This document shows positions 57,944 through 64,000 of a stretch of DNA of 64,000 nt, in pieces. The position numbers and the translations under genes were made by a program. Each line of letters starts with the position of its first letter. Within the stretch, counting starts at the first letter, position 1. The notes under the pieces were generated by a model that searched no databases, was not told the DNA's origin, and saw nothing but the letters and a program-made list of their open reading frames with translations. Source of the stretch: Clostridia bacterium (GTDB lineage: Bacteria; Bacillota; Clostridia; Christensenellales; CAG-138). The stretch spans positions 34,045 through 98,044 of the forward strand of contig JAEDIC010000005.1 of the NCBI GenBank assembly GCA_016292635.1, given 5' to 3'.

Positions 57944-58940
57944 ATGATTATAAATCCTGTAATTTATTCTCGGGGGGGGGGGCGGTGCGTCCCTTAACAT
58001 AATAACCGCAACCCTGCTGCCCGCGGCCGTAGTGGATGGACAGGCTATCATTATAACATCCACCACACCCGGCAAGATTATTTTTTCCTACGCAGCACCT
58101 TCTGACCCTGTCAGCGGCGATATATGGGTACATACCGTGGATAACGGAGGCTACACTCTGTCAGCTGACGGAGCGGTGGGTATACGGATAACTCCCGGCG
58201 CGGTAATGCAGTTCAATGGCTCTATTTGGGAGTACAGGAATGCCTACATCGGAGTATCCGGCGAGTGGAAGTTGTTCTCAACCCTTTCACCGCTGTCATC
58301 CTTGACATGGGCTCAGATAATCGCCATAGGCAACAGCGGCGAAGAGTGTAGCCTGTTCTTCTCCGTTGGCGATGCCAAGGATCTGCAGCTTACCACCAGC
58401 GAGCTCGTTCCTGTTGTAATAGGCGACTTCAAACACAACACCATCACCGGCACAAGCAATAAGGCGGCTATGGCGTTTACATTCAAAAACTGCCTTAACA
58501 CCACCTATCCCATAAACAGCAGCAACACCAACTCCGGAGGTTGGAACGGCTCTGCCATGCGAAATACCAGAATGCCTGCCATTCTGAACACCTTCCCTGC
58601 CGAGCTTACAGCGGATGGTGCAATCAAATATGTTGATGTATTGGCTTCTGCCGGCAACCAATCCACGAGCCTTGTTACTTCGTCTGATAGGCTGCGTCTT
58701 CATTCTATAGCGGAACTGGGACTTAGCTATTCTTATGCCGCACCCGGCGAGGGTACAAAATACGCCTACTATACTTCGGGCAATCGCGTTAAAACTGTAA
58801 ACGGCGCTGCTTCTATATACTGGACCCGTTCCCCGCTCACCGGCAGCAGCGACTCTTTCTGCTGCGTCGACACGTCGGGCACGGCCAGCGGCGACTACGC
58901 CGGCAACTCGATTGGCGTCGCCTGCGGCTTTGACATTTAA
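57944..58940 (+). CDS. DGR target fibre protein, out of frame at 11 G, copy B
   Basis: Same as 21222-22218: MIINPVIYSR, an 11-G run, then the DUF6273-like body one base out of frame. Both copies would be OFF. Confidence 0.82.
57972..57982 (+). repeat. 11-G homopolymer, copy B
   Basis: Same length as at 21250-21260; slippage to 10 G would restore the fibre frame. Confidence 0.7.
58824..58930 (+). repeat. DGR VR1, copy B
   Basis: Identical to VR1 at 22102-22208, with the same 15 substitutions at TR adenines, so there is no diversification between copies. Confidence 0.97.
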
Positions 58941-58958
58941 TCCAAAAATCCAAATAAT

Positions 58959-58980
58959 CGCCGCCCCTGTGTGGGCGGCG
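58959..58980 (+). promoter_or_regulatory. VR1 downstream hairpin, copy B
   Basis: Same CGCCGCCC/GGGCGGCG stem as at 22237-22258. Confidence 0.85.
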
Positions 58981-58990
58981 GGAGGTAAAA

Positions 58991-59383
58991 ATGAGCGTAC
59001 TGAAATCACAACGAGGGGCGAGCACAATGCAGTTTGTGCAGACAGCGAGAGAACTTGCCGAGTATACCACATCCGTGTGCAGGAAGCTGCCTAAATCCCT
59101 GACATTCTATGGCGGCAGCCAATTATGGGCGCTGGCGAGGGAGATCCTCAGCCGTGTGACACGCGCCAACAGCGTATATCCGACCAACGCCCACGAACTG
59201 CAGGAGCGGAGAGACTGCTTTATAAAAGCCAACGAAGCCGTACAGGACTACCTGGTGCAGCTGGATATGCTCAAGCCCCATATTGAACCTAAGAAGTTTC
59301 AGGAGATGGTACGCCTGGCCACGGCGGAAGCCACGCTTATTTCGGCGTGCAAAACCGCCGACGCCAAAAGATATAAGTTTTAG
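58991..59383 (+). CDS. avd: Avd accessory protein, copy B
   Basis: Identical to 22269-22661. Confidence 0.88.
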   Translation: MSVLKSQRGASTMQFVQTARELAEYTTSVCRKLPKSLTFYGGSQLWALAREILSRVTRANSVYPTNAHELQERRDCFIKANEAVQDYLVQLDMLKPHIEPKKFQEMVRLATAEATLISACKTADAKRYKF

Positions 59384-59396
59384 GTTATGCGCTGAT

Positions 59397-59503
59397 ACCC
59401 GTTCCCCGAACACCGGCAACAGCAACAATTTCTGCTACGTCAACACGTCGGGCACGGCCAACAACAACAACGCCGGCAACTCGAATGGCGTCGCCTGCGG
59501 ATT
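59397..59503 (+). repeat. DGR template repeat, copy B
   Basis: Identical to TR at 22675-22781. This is the TR in the same unit as VR2 (33236-33342). Confidence 0.97.
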
Positions 59504-59671
59504 GTGTGACAGCGAGACCGAGTAACTGTAAAGTGAAAGCAGAGCATCCACATAAGGAGCGCATGACCTTCCCGCAAGGGTAAATATAACTTTCGATGCG
59601 GCTGACCGGACGCTGCTTGCATGGGCGGGACCCCGCTTTCATGGTCCGCCGCTGTAAACGGAGGTGATTAC
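59504..59671 (+). ncRNA. TR-RNA 3' spacer, copy B
   Basis: Same structured spacer as at 22782-22949. Confidence 0.65.
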
Positions 59672-60787
59672 ATGACAAGCGAAGAACGGCGCGAGGCCAG
59701 ATACCAGCGCAGAAAGGCCAAACGCGAGGAGCAAAAGAGAAAGCGCAACTCAATGACTTACGAAGAAGTGTTCAGCTTTGACAACCTTTATGATGCCTTT
59801 AACAACTGCAAACATGGCGTCATGTGGAAAACCAGCGTGCAGGGCTATGCCGCCGGACGTCTCGCTAAAGTCTATCGCACCCACAGACAGCTGATGGACA
59901 GCACATATAAAAGCAAGGGCTTTGTGGATTTTGACATTATAGAGCGTGGCAAACCTCGTCATATTCGCAGCGTGCATATCAGCGAAAGAGTGGTTCAGCG
60001 CTGCCTGTGCGATCATTACCTTGTGCCGGTGATGAGCAGTACATTCATTTATGACAACGGCGCCAGCCTCAAGGGTAAAGGGATACACTTCTCTCTGGAT
60101 AGGCTGTGCGAGCACCTGCGCTGGCACTACAGGCGCTACGGCACGGAAGGATATGTACTGACCTTTGACTTTTCCAAATACTTCGATACCGCCAAACATT
60201 CCGCCGTATTTGCCGAAATCGACCGTTGCACCACCGATGAAAGATTGCGGGAGCAGGCAAAATACTTCATCCGTCAGTTTGGTAATGAAGGGCTTGGCCT
60301 TGGCAGTCAGGTATCGCAAATATCGGCCCTGGCTCTGCCGAACAAACTTGATCACTATATCAAAGAGAAACTCCGGATTCGTTGCTACGGCCGGTACATG
60401 GATGATGGTTACCTTATCCATCCCAGCAAAGAGTATCTGCAGGAATGTTTGAACGAGATCCGCAAGATATGCGCATCCCTCGGCATTAAGCTCAATGAGC
60501 GAAAGACCCAAATAACAAAACTAACCAAAGGCGTCACCTTTCTCAAGGGACGCTTTTTTCTTACCGACAGCGGTAAGGTGGTCAAAAAGCTTAACCCTCA
60601 TTCTGTCACATCGATGCGCAGGAAACTTAAGAAGTTCAAAAAATGGGTGGACTGCGGGAAAATGTCCATCGATGACGTGTGGACGTCGTGCAAATCATGG
60701 GTCGGCTATGCGAGCTATTTTGACGCCTACCACTCAAGGCAGAACCTAAACAATCTATATAAGGAGTTGTTTGTATGTACGAAATAA
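59672..60787 (+). CDS. DGR reverse transcriptase, copy B
   Basis: Identical to 22950-24065, with YMDD and the SQ motif intact. Confidence 0.96.
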   Translation: MTSEERREARYQRRKAKREEQKRKRNSMTYEEVFSFDNLYDAFNNCKHGVMWKTSVQGYAAGRLAKVYRTHRQLMDSTYKSKGFVDFDIIERGKPRHIRSVHISERVVQRCLCDHYLVPVMSSTFIYDNGASLKGKGIHFSLDRLCEHLRWHYRRYGTEGYVLTFDFSKYFDTAKHSAVFAEIDRCTTDERLREQAKYFIRQFGNEGLGLGSQVSQISALALPNKLDHYIKEKLRIRCYGRYMDDGYLIHPSKEYLQECLNEIRKICASLGIKLNERKTQITKLTKGVTFLKGRFFLTDSGKVVKKLNPHSVTSMRRKLKKFKKWVDCGKMSIDDVWTSCKSWVGYASYFDAYHSRQNLNNLYKELFVCTK

Positions 60788-61026
60788 AAAAAGATGGCGT
60801 CCGGATCTCCCTTGAGGATGAGCTGAGATACGTAAAGACCCAGCCGAACGGAGTTACGGTTTACTGCGGCAAGGAAGAGGCCGAGGCCGTGGAAATCAAC
60901 AACAGCTATAACGAGCCCATCGAGGGACTTGAAATCATAGAATTCAACGGCGCCGTTCAGGTTACGGACATGGAGGCGGCCCTTGAACGGCTCGGATATG
61001 AGGAGGAAGAGCATGGGCAAGTATAA
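60775..61026 (+). CDS. Small protein after reverse transcriptase, copy B
   Basis: Identical to 24053-24304. Confidence 0.6.
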   Translation: MYEIKKDGVRISLEDELRYVKTQPNGVTVYCGKEEAEAVEINNSYNEPIEGLEIIEFNGAVQVTDMEAALERLGYEEEEHGQV

Positions 61027-61450
61027 CGACTGGGCAGAAAAGAAGGCTGCTGAAATAGAGCGCATGAGAGCACAGGGGGGGCAGGCCGTACGCGAAGCCG
61101 CCAGCGATTCTCCTGGCGTAGATATAGGCTATTTCGATTATGACGAATGGACGCCTGGCACCGCATATAAAAAAGGCGATGTATTTACACACAACGGCAA
61201 ATGCGGTTTCTGCCGTCAGGCGGTCAACTCTCTTGAAATATACCCGCCTTTTTCCATCGGAACTGAGGCGCTATACGGAGCAAGGCCTGCGGCGGACATC
61301 GATGGCGTTTATCCCTACGTATATAATATGCGCGCTGAAGCCGGTATGAGGGTCCGTTCCGCAAAAGACGGAGAGGTATATACATGTATTCAACCGGCGG
61401 ATCCGCTGCTGTATGATCCCGCCGATGTGCCGGCACACTTCACCAAATAA
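61013..61450 (+). CDS. Putative carbohydrate-binding tail protein, copy B
   Basis: Identical to 24291-24728. Confidence 0.6.
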   Translation: MGKYNDWAEKKAAEIERMRAQGGQAVREAASDSPGVDIGYFDYDEWTPGTAYKKGDVFTHNGKCGFCRQAVNSLEIYPPFSIGTEALYGARPAADIDGVYPYVYNMRAEAGMRVRSAKDGEVYTCIQPADPLLYDPADVPAHFTK

Positions 61451-61455
61451 AATTC

Positions 61456-61478
61456 AGAGCCTTTCGAGGCTCTTTTTT
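61456..61478 (+). terminator. Intrinsic terminator after tail/DGR operon, copy B
   Basis: Same AGAGCCT-TTCG-AGGCTCT stem and T6 as at 24734-24756. Confidence 0.85.
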
Positions 61479-61512
61479 AATACAAACTTCAGATAAAAGA
61501 AAGGAACCATTT

Positions 61513-62061
61513 ATGAAAAAGTTTATTGCAATCCTCATCTCTGTGCTGCTTCTTTGTGGCATGACCACCGCCATGGCCGTCGACGAAAAGGTCACCGTGG
61601 CAATTCAGCCCGTGGATTACCAGACCGGCAAAGCGGTATCCAAAACTTATGTGGAGAATGAACTCTTTAATCTCCGCGTCGACATCGATGTTCCTCGGTT
61701 CGCAGATCTCACAAACATGCAGCTCGTAATAGAGGTAGACGGCGTGGAAATTGAGGAACCCTCTCTTCAGCTGGTGACCGGCCGCTACTATATCCGCGGC
61801 GTAGTCACCGCCCAGCCTGCCAACATATGCATCAAGGTTAAGGACGTGGCCCTTGAAAACGCAGATACTGCAGAGGAAATGTACGAAGCCATGAAGGAAG
61901 ACAGAACAGTAACCGCCTGCTATTCCTTCACAGCCGGAGTTCAGCAGGCCCAGCAGACAATCTCTATTCCTAAAACTGGCGACGCCAGCGTTTTGGGAGT
62001 TGCCCTCATACTTGGCGCCGGCGCCTGGGTAATTGACTGCGGCAAACGTTTCAAGAGGTAA
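61513..62061 (+). CDS. Surface protein with signal peptide and IPKTG anchor, copy B
   Basis: Identical to 24791-25339. Confidence 0.75.
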   Translation: MKKFIAILISVLLLCGMTTAMAVDEKVTVAIQPVDYQTGKAVSKTYVENELFNLRVDIDVPRFADLTNMQLVIEVDGVEIEEPSLQLVTGRYYIRGVVTAQPANICIKVKDVALENADTAEEMYEAMKEDRTVTACYSFTAGVQQAQQTISIPKTGDASVLGVALILGAGAWVIDCGKRFKR

Positions 62062-62067
62062 AGAGAA

Positions 62068-62871
62068 ATGGAATTTGCCTACGTTATAGATACCGGCCTC
62101 AAATGGCCGGAAGGCAAAGGCGGGAAGCGCCGCGTAACCGATCATGTGCAGGTCCATCATACCGTAGGCAATTACGGTACACCTGAAGCGTGGGAGCGGC
62201 TTCACCGCCGCAAAATCGAGAAAGATGGCCACAAGGGAGTCGGGTATTCATATTTAATATGTAAGAACGGCGACATCTATCTCGGACGCGGCCTCGAGTA
62301 TTCTCATGGCGGCGTTTCAAACAGCGCCACAAAGAACGAGGATGATATCGGCGCCAACGACCGGTCTGTGGCCATTGCCTTCGACGGAGATATGAGGGAT
62401 TCATCCCTGCCCACCGAAGCCCAGTTGAGAAGCTTCGTCCGCCTCTGCAATGACGTTATCGCCTATTATGACCTGGGTATCGGAGCGGTGCTCGGGCATA
62501 ATGAGGTGCCTACCTATAAAAACAACAAACCCACCGGCAAAAACTACGCTACAGAGTGCCCCTGCATGGACATGGACCAGCTGAGGGCACTCCTCGGCGG
62601 AAGGGAAGAAGCCCCCGATCTCGCAGTTCCTGATGATGACGAACGAACAGAAGATCTTCCCACATATCCCGCGTTGCGGCGTTATGCCGGCGAAACCTAT
62701 GTCAACCTGAGAACAATGCCCTCAACAGGCGGCCAGAAAATTGGGCGCGTGTGCGTAAATGACAAGGTAATTGTTCTGGGATTCAACGGCGACTGGGCAG
62801 AGGTCATAATGCATGAGGAAGCTCCCATGCTGCGCGGCTGGTGTCTCGGTAAGTACTTTGAGGAGGTATAG
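62068..62871 (+). CDS. Amidase-SH3b endolysin, copy B
   Basis: Identical to 25346-26149; zinc ligands H30, H144 and C164 are intact. Confidence 0.92.
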   Translation: MEFAYVIDTGLKWPEGKGGKRRVTDHVQVHHTVGNYGTPEAWERLHRRKIEKDGHKGVGYSYLICKNGDIYLGRGLEYSHGGVSNSATKNEDDIGANDRSVAIAFDGDMRDSSLPTEAQLRSFVRLCNDVIAYYDLGIGAVLGHNEVPTYKNNKPTGKNYATECPCMDMDQLRALLGGREEAPDLAVPDDDERTEDLPTYPALRRYAGETYVNLRTMPSTGGQKIGRVCVNDKVIVLGFNGDWAEVIMHEEAPMLRGWCLGKYFEEV

Positions 62872-62873
62872 CC

Positions 62874-63194
62874 ATGGACAGACTGTGGAACTTCCTCCTC
62901 GACATGCTGCCCTCCATTATCGTGGGCCTGTTTGCCTTCTATTGGCAGCGTGCTCAGAAAAAACGCGACAAAGCGACCGATGATAACCGCAAGGCCAGGC
63001 AGGAAGAGACCATGCTGATGCTGCAGCTGCAGTGGGCGGCCAATAAACTGTCCTATGCCGTTGCCATGGCACTGAAACGCGGCAGTCCGAATGGCGAGGT
63101 AGAAAAGGGCATCGCATCGTATGAAAGCGCAAAAAAGGCTTATCGCGAGTTCCTGGACAAACAGGCGATGAGCCACCTTCACGATTTTGATTAA
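62874..63194 (+). CDS. Single-span lysis-module membrane protein, copy B
   Basis: Identical to 26152-26472. Confidence 0.65.
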   Translation: MDRLWNFLLDMLPSIIVGLFAFYWQRAQKKRDKATDDNRKARQEETMLMLQLQWAANKLSYAVAMALKRGSPNGEVEKGIASYESAKKAYREFLDKQAMSHLHDFD

Positions 63195-63257
63195 AAACGC
63201 CGATTTTTAATGTTAAGAACACAACTAAAGGTTTCTTAACAACAAAAACGGCGCTTT
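63193..63257 (+). promoter_or_regulatory. Nested inverted repeat in lysis module, copy B
   Basis: Same inner GTTAAGAA/TTCTTAAC and outer CGCCG/CGGCG arms as at 26471-26535. Confidence 0.5.
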
Positions 63258-63309
63258 TTAATGTAATTCATCAACCAAACTTAACAAAATAATAAGGAGA
63301 TTTTACAAA

Positions 63310-63618
63310 ATGGAAGCAATCACTATCATTATCGTTGTAGCCCTGCTGATAGAGGCAGTTGTGGAAACCATCAAGATGACCATTGAGGGCGGCATTAAAT
63401 GGCAGAATATTGCCGCTGCTGTCCTCGGTATCCTTCTGGCCTACTTCTGTCATATCGGCATTATGGCAGCCCTGGGCATTGATGTCCCCATGCTGGTTGA
63501 TGTTCTGATTACCGGTATACTGCTGAGCCGCGGCAGCAACTTTATCAGCGATCTTTTTGATAAGATCAAGGGCGGAACCATACAGCTGGCACTCGAGCCC
63601 GTTGAAGAATCAGAATAA
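63310..63618 (+). CDS. Holin-like membrane protein, copy B
   Basis: Identical to 26588-26896; last gene before the host boundary. Confidence 0.72.
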   Translation: MEAITIIIVVALLIEAVVETIKMTIEGGIKWQNIAAAVLGILLAYFCHIGIMAALGIDVPMLVDVLITGILLSRGSNFISDLFDKIKGGTIQLALEPVEESE

Positions 63619-63649
63619 CTCATCCCGCGAACGGGATCCCTTTCAAATG

Positions 63650-63689
63650 CCCCCCCGGCGTAAAACCGGGGGGGAGTTTTTCTTGTTTT
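63650..63689 (+). terminator. Late-operon terminator, copy B
   Basis: Same CCCCCCCGG/CCGGGGGGG stem as at 26928-26967; here it shields host DNA from late transcription. Confidence 0.9.
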
Positions 63690-63726
63690 AATTACTTAAC
63701 ATAAAGTTTTTAAATACTAAACTCTC

Positions 63727-63748
63727 TGGCAACTTTTTGGCAACTTTT
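63727..63748 (+). promoter_or_regulatory. Integrase arm-type repeats retained at attR
   Basis: The tandem TGGCAACTTTT pair stays with the right end of the prophage. The matching right-hand pair is absent beyond 63886, as expected for attR. Confidence 0.7.
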
Positions 63749-63836
63749 ATTTCAAAACCGGTGAAATAGTGCTTTTCAAAAAACCAGCAAAACAGGCACT
63801 TTGGGGCATGCTGGATTACATCAAATTTAATAAAAA

Positions 63837-63886
63837 TTTGGTTCGGGACCAAAAGGTCGCGTGTTCAAATCACGTCGCCCCGACCA
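63837..63886 (+). other. attR: prophage right end in the 3' part of tRNA-Pro(CGG)
   Basis: Same tRNA 3' segment as at 27115-27164, ending in CCA at 63886. After that the sequence changes from phage (CCAAAAAACCC) to host (AAAAGGTAG). The working tRNA should be rebuilt at the left junction, outside the window. Confidence 0.9.
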
Positions 63887-63889
63887 AAA

Positions 63890-63928
63890 AGGTAGTAGCT
63901 TTTGATAGAAAGTCTACTATCTTTTTTC
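63890..63928 (+). terminator. Host terminator of the original tRNA-Pro gene
   Basis: AGGTAGTAG and CTACTATCT pair over 9 bp (one G-U), followed by T6. It would originally have ended transcription of the tRNA and is now separated from it by the prophages. Confidence 0.8.
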
Positions 63929-64000
63929 TTTGCCAAAATGCGTTAATTTCAATGGATTATAAGTCTTTGCCCTATAAAGCAACCCGTCCTGAAGTCATTT
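63929..64000. other. Host flank, no feature seen
   Basis: These 72 AT-rich bases after the tRNA terminator contain no open frame or site I can support. Confidence 0.5.

Larger units (their letters stand above)
27115..63886. mobile_element. Complete prophage unit (36,722 bp) between two attachment sites
   Basis: This segment is bounded by the same 50-bp tRNA-derived core at both ends (27115-27164 and 63837-63886). It holds integrase, repressor, early, late and lysis genes in a standard temperate-phage order. The virion genes are terminase, portal, scaffold, capsid, adaptor and nozzle. There is no recognisable tube, sheath or classical tape measure, which points to a short-tailed virion. Host sequence begins at 63887. 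Confidence 0.93.

Overview
The window is almost entirely one temperate, apparently short-tailed (podovirus-like) phage of a Gram-positive, probably Clostridia-type, host. It is present as 1.74 head-to-tail copies. Everything from 1 to 27164 recurs at an offset of exactly 36,722 bp (36723-63886), and I saw no difference between the copies in coding or intergenic stretches. The complete unit runs from the attachment core at 27115-27164 to the one at 63837-63886. Only the last ~114 bases (63887-64000) are host DNA. The attachment core is the 3' part of a tRNA-Pro(CGG) gene, so the middle junction is a phage-phage (attP-type) site and the right end is attR. The host assignment rests on AGGAGG-type ribosome sites, an IPKTG sortase signal, an amidase/SH3b endolysin and gene families typical of gut Firmicutes phages (ArpU-like, ERF, PcfJ/PcfK, DUF3102, DUF6273). 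The species is not determinable.

Layout of the unit. (1) Lysogeny module on the minus strand, 27258-30063: tyrosine integrase, NYN-domain protein and XRE repressor, with a small plus-strand gene between the last two. (2) A compact switch at 30089-30178, with divergent promoters TTGACA-17-TATTAT and TTGACA-17-TATAAT and two operator-like palindromes. (3) Early plus-strand operon, 30230-39771: small proteins, HNH nuclease, HTH protein, ERF recombinase, a DUF6273-like protein carrying a DGR variable region, zinc-finger protein, PcfK/PcfJ-like pair, DUF3102 protein, nucleotide-hydrolase-like protein, HUH-type Rep and an ArpU-like late regulator. (4) Late operon: terminase, portal, scaffold, capsid with an Ig-like tail domain, adaptor, nozzle, two ejection-type proteins (one of 1978 aa), fibre genes, DGR cassette and lysis genes. 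(5) Strong terminator and attachment site. In copy A the late region is at 1-26967 and in copy B at 37262-63689.

The most interesting system is a complete diversity-generating retroelement (DGR): target gene with VR1, avd, TR, reverse transcriptase. TR (22675-22781) differs from VR1 (22102-22208) at 15 positions and from a second, remote VR2 (33236-33342) at 16 positions. Every difference is at a TR adenine, with no other mismatch in 107 bp. Both VRs are followed ~28 bp later by the same 8-bp GC hairpin, which TR lacks. VR2 lies in an early-operon gene beside the recombinase, not in a virion gene. The VR1 fibre gene is also broken by an 11-G homopolymer right after its start, and 10 G would restore the frame. 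Receptor-binding expression may therefore be phase-variable on top of being hypermutated.

Full annotations are given at the first occurrence of each duplicated gene; entries for the second copy are short and point back.
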